From assembly GCF_000002235.5 (NCBI RefSeq), contig NW_022145609.1, positions 7,137,214 through 7,201,213 of the forward strand: a stretch of 64,000 nt of DNA, in the 5' to 3' direction. The notes beneath the pieces were generated by a model. That model searched no databases. It worked only from the letters and a program-made list of their open reading frames with translations, and was not told where the DNA came from. Below, in pieces: positions 29,301 through 44,300 of the stretch. Within the stretch, counting starts at the first letter, position 1. Each line of letters starts with the position of its first letter. Both the position numbers and the translations under genes were made by a program. Origin of the DNA: Strongylocentrotus purpuratus (lineage: Eukaryota > Echinodermata > Echinoidea > Camarodonta > Strongylocentrotidae).

Positions 29301-32300
29301 TCCACGCGTTTTTTTTTTTGGGGGGGGGGGGTTGGGGGTTGCGCGTGTGAACACCACTAAATGTGTTTAAAACCGCCTACACCATATTTTATCATCATAT
29401 ATTATATTTAGAACCAGGGCCATTCGAACATAGATGCTGACAAGAAATTCTGATCAATTTGTGTAGGTCGAGGTGGTACACTTCTCAACGCGCCCTCCGT
29501 TGACGGCTTAAGTAACGCAGCAGATAACGGAGAAGACGGGGCTATCTATGCTAACCTACAACCGGAAGAAAATGCACATCAGCCTATCCCACTTGACCAA
29601 CTCATCACCTATGTGGCTCAGAAGAAGGCTAGCACAAAGAATGGCTTCAAGCAAGATTATGAAGTGAGTGCCGCTGGGTTTTGCCTTTTCACGTTGGAAT
29701 GCAAATTAAACAGGTCGGCTATTAGGCACAATAATTTGAGAAGACATAAATTATTTCCTACATTCGTAATTATTTTGAAATATGTTTTCTTTCAATTCGA
29801 TTGCAAACGGTAAATTACTGTTACTTTACCATATTTGCATTTTTAAAGATATTATATTTTGTTCATAAAAGATACGATTTGTTATATCCATATGGACATT
29901 TGTATGAACTTTAACTTTTATATGCTTCTGGTGGTTCAAATGTCTAAACGTTTTTGTTTCTTCTAAACCAGAGCATTCCAGGTGGGCAGCTTCACCCGTT
30001 GGATGTGGCTAAGAAGATTGAGAACAAGCAGAAGAATAGATACATCAACATTATAGCCTGTAAGATTATATGGTTTCCCATGTTAAAGAACGCTAACACT
30101 AGCTTAAATAATTAATATTGCTTGGTTTGGATTTAATACTAGTGGGTTTAACAATGAAGTTGTAAGAAAGGTTTACTGCTTATTGTATTACAGGAGTTTT
30201 TTAAAATAAATTTTGTCCACACATCTCTTTTTATGAGACTCTCTGGAATCTTAAAATGTTAATAATATGCTTCGCTTTAAATAAATCTTTCACTTCCATC
30301 ATGGTGTTCATGAGAAAATCCACATCTTTGCGTATGATTCGATTTGTAATTATATTTTTAAACGTGCATAAATAAGCTTTATCTGCAGTCATCATGGCAA
30401 CTATATATATATATATATTATAATCAAACTTTTCAACAGATGATCACTCCCGCGTCCAGTTGCCTTTTCTTGAAAACGATCCACATTCAGACTACGTCAA
30501 TGCAAACTTCATTGATGTAAGTATCTACAGATTACCCCTAGAATTTAGAGCAGTCGTTATGGTGACAATGCTTTGGCGGTTTAGGTAAAACTTGCTCCAT
30601 ACATATTCTTAAAATATGTATTTTTTCAACGTATCCAGAAACAATTTTATATTACATGTATTATATAATTTTTCTCTATGGATAGTCATTTCATACCTGC
30701 TATTGTAGAAAGTGCACCAAACTACACTTCTGAAAATTATATTTTATTCTCTAACAATATTAAATATGTATCTGTGTTTTTCCATCATAAATATATGAAC
30801 ATACTCGTTTAGTACTTACCTGTAGGCCCAGTCATTCATGTTGATTGAAATTGATTTCTATATTGTTTATCATTCATTATTTTTTTTTAGCACACGTATG
30901 GTGGCAGGAAAGAAAAAATGTGTTGATATAGACTTATTAATGTCAAATATGTTTTGGTTCTACAGGGTTACAATTACCCAAGAAGGTACATCGCAGCCCA
31001 AGGTAAATATATTTCCAGAAAAATAAATAACCGGTAACTTTTACAGTGTGTAAAATGAGTACATGAAATAGGCACAAAAAGTGTGTAACTCAACATCACT
31101 AGCATCTTTTGCATCAGCATTAAAATTAAAACATCAAATCAATTAATCATAACCTAGGATATAATATATCTTTATATATCCCAAAATACTAAAAACAGAA
31201 AAATAATTTAATCAGGTTGTAATAAGTAGATTTATTGCAGATATGAAATAGAAGGATTCCCTGTTTGATAAGTGTTGGTATATTTTCTAATTACAATCCA
31301 GAGATTATTGATCATTTGCTTCTGAAAATCAATCCAATCTAGTTCAAGGCAATCTGATCCACAACTTATAATAACCCATGATCTCAATCACATTAGGTGG
31401 GTGCTCTAGAATTTCTTGACCTAGCAGGCAAGAAACTTTATCTGGAATAGCTTGCCTTTTGCTTGACCCGCAAGTGTAATACTTTGTTAGAGCCATGATA
31501 ATCTTCTGTAACGCACCTGCACAATGATTTTTTCAATTGGATTTGTTTTATTATTGAGCAATTATCCACTAACAATAGATGGCCTCCTCGTAATGAGAAA
31601 CATATCACAACACCGACCGCTTGTAATCTGCTGATAGTAATATAAAAAAGCAGTTACCATCTTCATACTTATAATTGCAGAGAAAATACTTAAACTATAA
31701 TCAACTTTACGTGGAGTATCCACATGATTAAAATATAGAGAAGGCCCACCTCTCTTCAGATCATTTTCATCCACCAGTGCTTGCAATTTTAGGTCATTTT
31801 TGGTTGCAAAGTTGCGTTATCCTAAGAAGTCGTTTAAACAATGAAAAAAGAAGTCTATTCATTTATGGAATTTTCTACAATCACTTTGACTGACAGTAAA
31901 CAATTTTGATATCTTTTTCACAAATTACAAATGCCTGAGTTTATGTTTTTAACATTTCATTCACTAGGTCCCAACGTAGCATCGGTGAAGGATTTCTGGC
32001 GTATGGTATGGGAAGAAGACTGCGGCAAGATTGTCATGCTAACCAATACGGTAGAGGGTGAAAAGGTAACAAAATTTGTCTCTTCTATATATCCGCCAGT
32101 TGATTTTGAATTCATCTGCATTATTTTGGCATACTCGATGGATTTCAGCCTCTATGCAAAGGAAATGTCTAGATTTTTTCTACATTAGTTGCCTAAAGGC
32201 TATGATCTTGATTTTAGGTTTTGTCGTGAGAAAAAGACGTTTGTCTCGTCGCCATGTAACTTTTAATACTGTATTATCTCTTAGCATCGTTTCATCGTTC

Positions 32301-35300
32301 AAAATTACTTTCATGCTTTGTCTATATAATTTGTTTCAAATGAAACACAATGGCAGCGACCCCTTCGTACCTATTCTTGATCAGTTCGTGCAGTTTAGTT
32401 TTATTTATGCCATTATCAAACTTATTGTGTCTTTCTTCTTCTCATAGAGAAAGTGTGAGAAATACTGGCCTGACAAGAAGATGATATATGGAAAAATCAC
32501 CGTAACGATGAAGAGTGAAGAAGTGAATACCCATTACACGGTCAGGACATTCAATGTCGTGGTAAGTTATTGTACAGCTTTTGAGGCTGTAATATAAATT
32601 AAAAGGTAGTTGTAGTGCAGTATAAACTAGACAATGTTTTCCTTATCACTGTAAAACGGGTATCGTGTCTTTAATTTGAAAGCATTGGTGTTAAATGGGT
32701 ACCCGGTAGGATGCGACCGTCATTGTTTGTCAAACAGTTTTTGAGCGTCAAATAACGCCTGGCTGGAATGCTCCCTAGGGAGTGTAGATTGTGCACACAG
32801 TGAATGCGAGCAAGCACTGAATCCGACGACCGGGGTAAAAGTATATCTGTAAAGCGCCTAGAGACATTGTATCAAGCGCTATGTTAAAGCGGAATACTAT
32901 TATTATTACAACGTAGGCATTAAAGAACAAACAATTGCCAGTACGCATGATTTGAAATTTGCCATGTTTTTTTTTCTTTCATTTGACCATATTGCCAGTT
33001 AGACTGTAGAGCTACCACACGTTGTCATACAGTATTTGATCCTGTTTCCATGATAACGATCGTCCCATGGTAAATTTATTTCGAGAACAATTTTACCGTT
33101 ACCTTTTAGCCTCCCATGGTGGAAATTTTCAAAATATTTGACCAAGTTAACATTTTGGTCAAGTGAAGTTTTCAGTATGACAACACAATTACCACATATC
33201 TTGGTTTAGATCTGATTCAAACTTATAAACATAGTTGGCACTCGATCTGTTTATATTCACTGAATATATATAATATCTGTAGAAGTTTGGGGAAAACATC
33301 CGTGAAGTTGTCCAGTTCCACTACACCTCCTGGCCTGACATGGGTGTACCCAAGTACACCACACCTCTCATGAACTTCATCAGAACCGTCAAGCAACATC
33401 ATACCGATAGCCAAGGAGCCATCGTCGTCCATTGCAGGTAGGTTTTTTTTTCTCATTGAAGAGAAGAATTGATTTTGTTATTGAAGGACAGCCGTACTTA
33501 CCTACCAACCTCCTCGACAACTACCCCCCAAAAAGACCATTTACTGAGCTGTGACATGCTGAATAGCAAATTCACCGGGATTGACATAGCAGATGCTTTT
33601 TAATACGACGTGTCTCTTACTTATGCTAGATATTTGGAAATAGTTTTGTGAAGACTCGATATAATAATGATATAAACATCTATACTGAGAAACATAATCT
33701 CATCAACGACACCCCCATTATCACTATGAACATGACTGACAAAGAAAGCGGACAAAATATACAGTTCCTCAGGTAGACAAAGGAACATCCCTTCACTGCT
33801 ATTATGTAAAAATGTGTAGAACAGGTATCACATGCATATTCACCTTTTTACATAATAGCAGAGAAGGGGTGTTCCTTTGTCTACCTGAGGAACTGTTTAT
33901 TTTGTCCGCTTTCTTTGTCTGTCATGTTCATAGTGTATACTCCTCAATTCCACTATTCTTATCAGGCCTTCCATTCCTGCAATTAGTAATGTACATGTAT
34001 GAAGTGCATTAACATGCAGTCATATCAGGGTGATCTATATACCTTGATTGGGTCTTAAGTGTATGATTAGGGTTAGGATAGTGTGAGGGTGTGAGGGTAA
34101 GATGTTGGGTGTAAGTAGTTCTGAGATGTAGTCTGGACACATGTTGATGAGAGATAGGATTATTATACCGTAATTGCTGGGGAGAAACAGTGTTGGATAC
34201 TCTATACAGAAATCACCCACATACCCATATTTTTTTTTCGTAAAAATCTGCTATAGTCATGATCCTCTGCATTAGATTTGCATTTTCCATTTTTACAGAA
34301 CAATGACAAATTTGAGATTTGTTTCAATGTCTGTAACAATACACATCCCGCTTGAAGGGTCCTTAAAATTTAATCATCTACTTTGTCTTTCACCGTTTTA
34401 GCGCTGGTGTCGGGCGTACAGGAACGTTCATCACATTGGATGCCATGTTGGACCAGGCAGAGGCAGAGAATACCATAGATGTCTACAATTTCATCACGGG
34501 CATGAGGCAGAATCGAATCAAAATGGTTCAAGTAGCGGTGAGTTTATTCACTGCAATGTTAATCTCACAGGGTAAAATAAAGCGATTCATTACACCTGTT
34601 ATACAAAAAAAATGAAATGGATTTATATAAACAAATTGTTGTCGGGCAGGTCCAAATGATTTTCCCATACGTTACCGAACACGTCTAAGACTATATCTGA
34701 TCATCGCATTGAGTTAATAGCACCTCTAAAAGGTCAGATAATGACACATTTGATGTCAATGTAGGTGTAGAACTACATATTACATATATGCAACATTTAA
34801 AGACATATCTCAGCTTGAATGGTGAATATGAATGTTTATCCCAATGAAAATACGAATGACCAGCTTATTATTGAATTTTTTCTCCGATATCATTAAATTC
34901 TTTCAACTTTGACAAAAAGGCCCAACATGATTTACAATGAGTTATATGATGATATGATGGTATGGTATGGTATGGTATGGTATTTATTTCATTCTTCATA
35001 AAAAAACATATACAATACATACAGAGTATTAAAAAAAAAAGAGAAATATATAAATACATGTAGAAGGGTAACATTACAGATAATATGAATAAAATAAAAA
35101 TAACAAGGAAACTAGTTAAGAAAGAAAATTTATGTCGAATGAGGGGTCAACAAAAAAGAGCATTTAGCCTTGTTAAACGTTGACCCCTAAACAAGTACGT
35201 AATTAACATAACATTAAGAAGAAAAAGAAAGCAGGTAGAAACAGTAAAACGGAAAAGGAAAACATTATACAAAAAAATAACATATATATATATACTATGA

Positions 35301-38300
35301 TATTCAGGTTGTTGAGTACAAATTTGATAAAAACAATCGGAAGGAACGTTTAAAACTATTTAAGGAAGGTTGATTCTTTAGATGGTTTGGAATCGTGCTC
35401 CATAGATGAGGACCTTTATAAAAAATAGTAAACTTTGAAATATTAGTTCTAACTTTTGGCAGATGGTATTCAACAGCATTACGTGTATTATAATTATGTA
35501 TGTTACTATTTAAAATAAATTTTGATGTAATCGGAGATGGTAATAAGCCTCTAGAACACATAAACATAAATATTGCAATATTCAATCTATTAATGTCATA
35601 AACATTTAGGAGATTTAACCGGGAAAAGATTGGCAAAGTATGAGCATGATATGGTGAATTAGAAATTATTCTTATGGCTTTTTTCTGCAAAACAAATAGT
35701 TTAGTAATAAAATAATCATGATTGTTTGACCAAGCAATATTACAATAATTGACATGGGAGAAAATCAATGCATAATATAACATAACTAAAATATGTCTTG
35801 GAAAATGTCTCAAACGGTAAATAATGCCAACAGCTTTGGCAACACGATTGCATACGACACCAACGTGTTCATGCCATGTTAAAGATTCATCGATATGAAC
35901 ACCTAAAAATTTCACACAAGAAGTACGATTAATTTGATGACCATAAAAATTGATTGCAAAATTATCTTCAATACGTCGTTTAGTGAATACAATATATTGG
36001 GTTTTAGCAACATTCAAAACTAGTTTATTGTTGATCAACCATTCACTTAATTTATTTATTTCAGAATTGAATGAATCAACTAGCGTACGGAGATTATTAT
36101 GAGACATGAACACGCTGGTATCGTCTGCAAATAATATAAAATGTAACAAATCAGATGAACTCACAATATCATTAATATAAATTAAAAAAAGTAAAGGACC
36201 AAGTATTGAACCCTGGGGCACTCCACAACGAATGGGCAAATATGAAGATTGTTGATTTTGAATAGAAACAAATTGTTGACGATTTGATAAATAATCTTTA
36301 AATAATTGCAAAAGAATTCCACGAATACCATAAGCCTCTAATTTACGTAACAAAATTACATGATCTAAAGTATCAAAGGCTTTACTTAAATCAAGAAATA
36401 AACCAATTGTGAACTGTCTAGAATCAATTGCATAAGAAACTTTATCAATGAAATTAAGAAGAGCAGTCGTTGTGGAGTGTCCCGTTCGGAAACCATGTTG
36501 ATTTTCAGACAAAATATTGCACGATGTTAAAAAAGTACTTAAACGCTTATATAAACGCTTTTCAAAAATTTTAGAGAAAATAGGGAGGACAGAAATAGGC
36601 CGGTAATTATGTACATTAGTGCGATCACCACTTTTAAAAACTGGAATAACTTTGGCTATTTTCATTTGATTAGGAAAAATACCAGTTGACAAACAAGAAT
36701 TGAAAATAGAACAAAGAGGTACACAAATCAAATGTATAATTTTCTTGACAACAGTAATATTAATATCATCATAACCAGCACTGGTATTCTTCAAACAACG
36801 AACGATATCGATAATTTCTTTACATGATATAGGAGTAAAATATGCTGATTTGTCATTAACAAATACATTATCATTGTAGAAACTGTTGGAATATTGCACA
36901 TTGTTTGTCAGATTGAAACCAATATTAACAAAATATTCATTAAAGCTTTTAGAGATATCTTCTTTGTTTGTAATTGTGGAACCATTTACATCAATTTTTT
37001 CAACACAATGTTTGACAGATTTCGTACCAAGTTCTCCATTAATAGTCTTCCAAATTAGTCTAATATCACCCTTATCATGATTAAATTTATCCTTAAAATA
37101 TTGATATTTAGCTTTCTTAATTTCATTTGTAACTTTATTTCTGTATTGTTTGTAAACTCTTTTCCTATATTCAGTTGAATTTTTCAAAGATTTTTCATAC
37201 AATTTCCATTTCTTTTTAATTTTTTTCATCAATACTTTATTTATCCATGGTTTATGCTTACGTCTATTAACATTTATTTCTTGCAAAGGAAAGCATTCTT
37301 CATAAATGCGAATAAATTTTGACAAAAAGCAACTATAGCTCACATTACAATCACTTGATTTCAAATTCCATCTGACATTTTGCAATCGTTTACTGAATTC
37401 AAAAATATTACTATCATTAAACTGTCTTTTGCTTATTACATATTTCTTTTCCTTGATTTTATGATGACAAACACTAAATACAGGAAAATGATCTGAGATA
37501 TCAACTAAAATAGCACCGTTTAATTTATTAGTAACATCATTAGTAATAATATTATCTAATAAAGAAACACAACGATCGGTCACCCGAGTAGGGTGATGAA
37601 TGAGTGGATACATAGAAAAAGTTACCAGCATATTTAAAAAGTCATTAGCTTTATGACAAGATGTGGTATTTAATAGATTAATATTGAAATCTCCCATCAG
37701 ATATACCATTTTATTCTCTGTGTTTATTTTATGAAGAGCTGAACCAGTTATATCTAAAAATTCTTGCACAGACTGATCAGGTGGCCTATAAATTACTCCT
37801 ATAATTATGTTCTTATTACATACATTCTCTATTTCAATAAATATACTTTCTATTACTCCATTGTTAATATCTAAATCACCTCTATGTTTATGAATCAGAT
37901 TTTCCCGAATGAACACACCAACACCCCCTCCTCTCCTCTCAGCTCTACTATTATGTAAAAAGCTAAAACCTTGAATATTGCACAATAATGAGTTGTCTTT
38001 CAGCCAAGTTTCAGTTACGCCCATAACAGAAAACTGAAAATTCAGACTATTTAACAAAGCAGAAATACCATCAAAGTTACTTAGAATACTACGACAATTC
38101 ATATGTAATATGGAAAAATTTGTCGAGTTCAAAGAATATTTCAAAAGGGTAGAATTAAGGTCATCAGGCAAATAAAAAGATTGATCTATTCCAAACGTCT
38201 CATTATCTCCAATCATAGGTGACAAAATATGGGAAACTGTACTCAAATCAACATTACTGATCGCACGTTCATATGATGCCCGAAGGGTCATCATTCACAC

Positions 38301-41300
38301 GTATACACATAAATACACAAGAATAAATATTCACAAAACCAAAGTTATTACTACTATTACATTGAAAAAAAAAATTAAAAAAATGTTCCAGGAGTACAGA
38401 GTACTGCAGATTTGGAATGCACCACAGTAATTGCATGATTGATAACAATGGGGAAATGGGTCTCTGTAGAGTCAGTGATAGCTTCAGTGCTAGAGAAAAG
38501 TCTTTAATAGTCACTTTAAGTCATTTTCGCTCGTAATTAATCGTTTAATTTGTTTGCCTCCACTCGTTGGGAAGAGGCCGAGTATTCTGCCATCGGAAGA
38601 CCATGCGGTAAGTGTCTTCTCACAATTTTTCGCTTTTGCTAGTAAGTTAGCGTTTGTCTTGGTAAGGTCCTCGTCGATCCCCATTCTTGTGCCTTTCAGT
38701 TCGCGTCGCTTTGACAAGACAAGACTCCGCATACGGTACGACACGAATTTAGCGATGATGACGTCAGGTTTTGTTCCGTCATTGCGTTTGTTGCTTCTTG
38801 TTGAACGGGCAGGGGGATTCACAGATTCCGTAGTCTTTGTAGGCAGGCGGTGTGATCGTTCGATGTCCTCTTTCTTCAAGGTCACTTTGAGCCTTTCTCG
38901 AGCAAGCTCACAAATGAGGTCATCAGTGTCCTTTCCCTCTTTGTGTGCGACACCGTAAAAACGCAAACAATTGCGTCGCGAGTATTGTTCTTGGATGTTG
39001 GCTGTGCGCTGGACCCTGGTCAGCGATGATTGTTGGTCTTCAATCAACTTTTTTAGATCAACGATCTCCTTCTCCCTTTCATTGAAACGACATTCTAGGT
39101 CCATGATCTTCCCTTCATTTATATCAATTCTATTCAAAAGCACGTTGATCTCTTCATGAAGGGCTTCACGGACTGTTTGTCGGATTGAATTAAGAAATTC
39201 TTCTCCCTTTATGTACCGCTGGATAGCGTCATTAGCAACGGATTTCTCCGTATATCTGATACTATTCATCATAATCGCTATCATTAATTTGGCGTATGGG
39301 ACATGTTTCACGAAGCCGTCCTAAGTACAAGTTCGTCGACGTCCCAATGGAATGCGTGTATTAAGCTCGACACCTGCTTCAAAGGGTTGTTGGTGAGCTT
39401 GTACTTTAATATGACGATTTTTTTTTAAACAGTAGCTTGTTGTTTCCTTGCAGGAGCAATACCAGTTCATCTACGATGCCTTGTTGGAGACCTTTGTCTG
39501 TGGTGATACCAGCATAGCTCAAGATCTTTACCTTCAGCGATACCCCTCCTTGCTAGCTCCTAGTCCTGATACCGGCTCCACACTACTACAGGAACAGTTT
39601 GAAGTAAGTTCTCATCGAGTTGACTAAGCTACCCCTTTCTTAACTTACACCAGAAATATGAGTGGAATGAATAGAAAACTTGTACAGAGTAATTTCAGGG
39701 AGATGATTGGACCATTGAACATTATATTCTCATCAAACAGCTATTTGCTTTGAGACTGTGACCGATAAATGTATTTTGGGCTTACTTCTCACTGATAAAG
39801 TTATTTTGTTATTGTTCCATGTGTTTATTACAATGTGAGAATAATTATGTATTATTTTATAAGATAAATAATTCTTACTGCAAATATCGACAGTATGATG
39901 ATTTGAATCAATCATAAAAATTTAATTTATGCATTTTCAGTGCTCTTAATTGTTCGGCTGTACGACATTTGCTCCTGTGACTATTGATGCGCGACCATTT
40001 CCTACACAAACCATATCTCGACTCCAACTCTGACCCCTATACTTCACCCAACATTAACCCTAAACCTAACCTGTAATCCAATGATAACCCTAACCCTAGC
40101 TCTTTACTTTTGAGGAATTAAACCGCCGGCGGAGAAATTGTCGCAGGAGATAATGTCGAATCGCCTGTTATTCACGATGAACAAAAACTATAAGCTTAGA
40201 GATGAATCGAGATTTCGTTAATTTTGTATTTTGTTTGTATGTTTTAGCGTCTAGACATGTTTACCATCAAGCCGAGAGATGATGAGCTGAGGACCGCCAG
40301 GAATTCGATGAATGTCCACAAGAACAGATACCATGACAAGCTACCAAGTTAGTCCTAGATCATTTGCCACTAGATAGATGAGAAGACGAAGCTACCTTTG
40401 TTGTATCAATACTGCAAAGACAATCACGTGATTTATCCTACTTCAAGAGAGTCGGATGAAATCCTAATAACAAGGATATCCAAGCTCTTTAAAATTCCCA
40501 GCAAAATATGTTTGTTATACATGTTAAAAATGAAACAGAAGTATACAAAAAACTTTAACAGAGTGTCATGTAACTCTTAGCATGCTGATAAGCATTTTGA
40601 CAATAATACATGTAGGTGTAGGTAACGCCCTTAGCAACCTGATATTCCCTTTGCATGATATTTGAAGAGACTCACTACCATTACTATTTCATTTTCGGTG
40701 AATATCCTCTAATTGTTTTCCTCCCTTGTGCGACTTACTTTATTCTCTGTTGTCTTTTGTCTCCTATTAGCGGACAAATCTAGACCATATCTAATCACAG
40801 AGGTGGAGAATGGAACCAACTATATCAATGCCTCTTTCCTACCTGTAAGTACATATTTCTAAACATCAAAACATCAAATCATCTGTTATATATGTATCCC
40901 TATTTCATCATAGTCTGGTATATAAGATTTCAGCAAGGGCTCTAATTGGACTACACAAATCACTTTCCAGGACAATTGCAAACGCTACTTTGAAATCAAG
41001 TACATTATCATTTGACAAATACTGTATTTAATTACTTTAAACAAATCATTAGGAAAGCAGATACCACGATGGTCACTAAATATTAAGGCATGAATTTCCC
41101 TTCATTTTAGAAACATTAATTTTAGACTTCTGATTTCCAAACCATTGTATCAGACTAATACAGGCTTAGTGCATATTGCAAGAAGTACAATTTTGAATCT
41201 ATTTCTGGCACATAAGAGCAAGTTTTGCTCTGGTTGATATTCCTGCACCTTAAATGTATCGTTTAACATGTTTAGGGGCCGCAGTTTTCAGGGTTCTAAT

Positions 41301-44300
41301 TCCATGGTGTCCATCCGACATCAGAGGATCATTTGGGGGTAAATTGCATATCAAAGAAGTTTACACGGAGTGAAATATTCAGATGTATTTATCAAACGAA
41401 TTATATGGGATAAATGAAATTCTCCTGTATGGCTTTCTCTTGAAATTTTAAAAGGAAGGAAAGATAGACAATTCACTCCCGCTATTTTAAATTGTAGACA
41501 TTCCATAGTACTAAATTGTTCATTATTGTCTCACTTTCACTATAGGATCACGGGTTGTGAGACGGGGGGGGGGGGTAGAGTGATTCAGTTCGCTTTTCCC
41601 CTTCCAGGCAAAGGTGGCGCCAAATACTTGAATAAATGATAATAATGATACTATTTTTCTCTGATAGGGATACACCAAGAAGGACATGTTCCTTGGTACC
41701 CAGACGCCTCTCCCAAACACAGTGGGAGACTTCTGGAGGTTGGTCTTTGACTACAAGATTTCCACCATCATCATGCTCAATGGCTTAGCCTCAGAGGACC
41801 AGGTATCTATTCTCCCAGACTCAAGATAATTCATGTAATACATTGTTATCCTCATGAAAGAATGATAGTGGACATTGTAAATTGTAAAAGCTACGGAATG
41901 AAATTTCGAGAGAATGTGTTAACGGTATGATGCAGAACAGTTTAATTGAGAATTGCACTTATATATTCAGCGTAATTTTTTTATTTCTTTTCACAATTTT
42001 CTCGATTTCTCATTGTATGACAAGTGCGATATCTGCCTAAACTTAAGATTCAATCCCATTATCTACATAATATCTGTTCAATAGTTAACCATGCTTTATA
42101 GAGATCTGCGTCATATTCGTAAAAAGATATGAACATGTATTGGTTTGGAGAAGAAACAAAATCCACCGGTGGGCCTATTATTTCAATTCGGTGTACTAAC
42201 TTTGGATTTTTCATTTTTCTATTTTCCTCCAATAGTCAATGGCCGAGTACTGGCCGGATGAGTCTGAGAGTGAAGTCACGTTTGGTCCTTTCACCATCAC
42301 ACTCATTGATGAGGAGCACTATGATGAAATATCATGTAGGACTATGGAACTCAGAAGCACTACGTCCAAGGTACGTAGCTCGTATGATCGTACGAAATCT
42401 GGTCTGGTAGGAATTGTTGAGTGGTCAATTTATTAGGGTACAATTTTCTAATTCCTGACTTCAGCTGTGAACCCAAGACTAGAACTTACTTTTTTAAATC
42501 AAATATTATTATCAATTTACTTATGAGCGCCTCAAGTTGTAAACATGCCTGCCTTACCTACTACACCTGATATTAACCACACTCATTATGCAAAGTTTTA
42601 CTCAAGACATGAACTGACATCGATGTATTTGATTATGTGTGATATTATGATTGTGGCAACCACAGTCTATTCATATACGATTTTAGTTATTTATCGGAAT
42701 ATCCAGCTCCATTATGTAAATTAGTTCAACTATTGTTATGTATTTTTTTTTTTTTTTTTTTTAAATCCAATTTTGTTGCAATAAAGTATTATTCATAATA
42801 CTTCAACGCCTCGCCTAACTTCAAACCCAATCGCAACCAAAACTCAAACCCGTTATCATTTACGAAGATCATCGAATCACTAATTTGTAAATGTTTTGAT
42901 TAACACGAAATCTCTCTCTCTCTCTCTCTCTCAAAAAGAAAAAAAGAGGAAATTATGCTTAGTAACGCAAATGAAAAGTCACTATATCAGTTCAGGCTTA
43001 TGACAGTGAATGATATTCTAACATTACTTATGATTACTGTGAACAGATGGATCATCAGAATAATTCTTGACATGAGTTATTTTTTTCTACCTATACCAAG
43101 ATATTCATTCAGCTTCATTAGATCTAACAGTGTCTCGTTTCAAAATGTAGATGTAACATATGTGTTGTAATGAATTACTTATACTTGTTACACAACGTGA
43201 ATTCAATTTCCTATTCATCCATTGTAGTCTCGAGTTCAGACCGTGTACCAACTGCAGCTCACCACATGGCCCATAACATCTGAGATATGTGCCTCGGCCA
43301 TCTCCTTTATGGAGCTTCATCGCAGGGCTATGGTATGGAATGAGGCCAATGCTAAAGATGCACCGATCATGGTCCATTGCAAGTAAGTACAAGACTTACT
43401 TTACGGAAGAATAGGAATTTCACATGGAAATGTATACACTTGTTTATACAGCGCAGGAAAGAATAAGATCAATAGGAAAATAGAGGGGAAGATGAGGGGT
43501 GGGGTGGCGAGAGCGAGAGAGAAAGAGAGAGAGAGAGGGAGAGAGGTTGAACTTGGCAGAGATAGGAACATATAAGTTATTAACTAATTTTCTTTTTCAT
43601 GTGATATAAAACCTGTAGTTCATCATCTTATTACCTTGTGGTGAATACAATGTTCCCTGCAATGGTTGGATCTTGACGAATGTATTTCACACAATGATTA
43701 CATCTTGACGAGTGTGTGTGTAAATTTTTCTTGTAGGGATGGTGAAGGAGCTACAGGAACATTCTGTTCTCTTTCATCGGTGCTAGAGAGACTAAACGTA
43801 GAGAAACTGGTTGATGTCTTCCAGGCTTGCAAGAAAGTTAGGGCAATTAGACGAGGGGCAGTGGCATCATTGGTAAGAGACTGGAAAATGCGGTTCTAAA
43901 CTGCACGACCAGTTCTTCAAAGTTCGTTCATCAAAATGTAATACAATGAAATATGTATGTTTTGTCAAAGTTTACTTAAAGTTTGAATTTACAACATGAT
44001 GACATGATTTATGCAATTGATCTCCTATATTTCCATATCTTCATATGATAAGACGGGCCATTATTTATTTCAAAATCAAATTCAAATCAATATACAGTCA
44101 AGCGCAATCATTTTGCGTCGCCGTTTACCACGTCCAAGTGTGATTGGTCAATTAAATTCGAATCTCCATTTCATAAGCCGCCAACCGGATCATATCAAAC
44201 ATCTAGGGTTACCGGTCTTCTATTCAAGATGTAAAACTATTAAAGGCTCTCTGTTATTTTAAATTTCAAGAAAAATGAAAACTGAGTTTGTATGCTTTTA

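Larger units (their letters stand above)
34950..39420 (-). mobile_element. LINE (CR1/L2/Jockey-like), apparently complete, antisense in the D1 intron
   Basis: A non-LTR retrotransposon about 4.4 kb long on the minus strand: ORF1 (38511-39311), ORF2 with endonuclease and reverse transcriptase (35304-38294), an AT-rich 3' UTR, and a 3' end made of a five-base microsatellite (TACCA)n at about 34957-34983. Simple-repeat 3' ends are usual in the CR1/L2 group. Both ORFs are free of stops, so the insertion is probably young. The 5' boundary is uncertain, within about 39312-39430, and no target-site duplication was identified. Exon 39454 lies just beyond it. Confidence 0.85.
29972..39603 (+). other. 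PTP domain D1 (catalytic)
   Basis: Exons 29972-30059, 30440-30516, 30966-31002, 31968-32065, 32448-32561, 33283-33437, 34402-34537 and 39454-39603. All classic PTP motifs are visible: KNRY pTyr loop, [28 protein letters not shown] with the general-acid Asp, [10 protein letters not shown] with the nucleophile Cys and binding Arg, and EQYQFIY with the Q-loop Gln. The signature sequence is split by an intron inside the Ser codon after Cys. One departure is IIAYDHSRV where PYDHSRV is usual. The domain is predicted active. The 4.9 kb intron before its last exon carries the antisense LINE. Confidence 0.93.

Noticed and set aside
35304-38294. Virus-like origin of the reverse transcriptase
   Set aside because: It has an AP-type endonuclease, FADD RT and a simple-repeat 3' end with no terminal repeats, protease or integrase, so it is a LINE.
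38269-38514. 81-codon minus-strand frame between the LINE ORFs
   Set aside because: Overlaps the end of ORF1 and start of ORF2, no motif, and no such ORF is usual in this LINE group.
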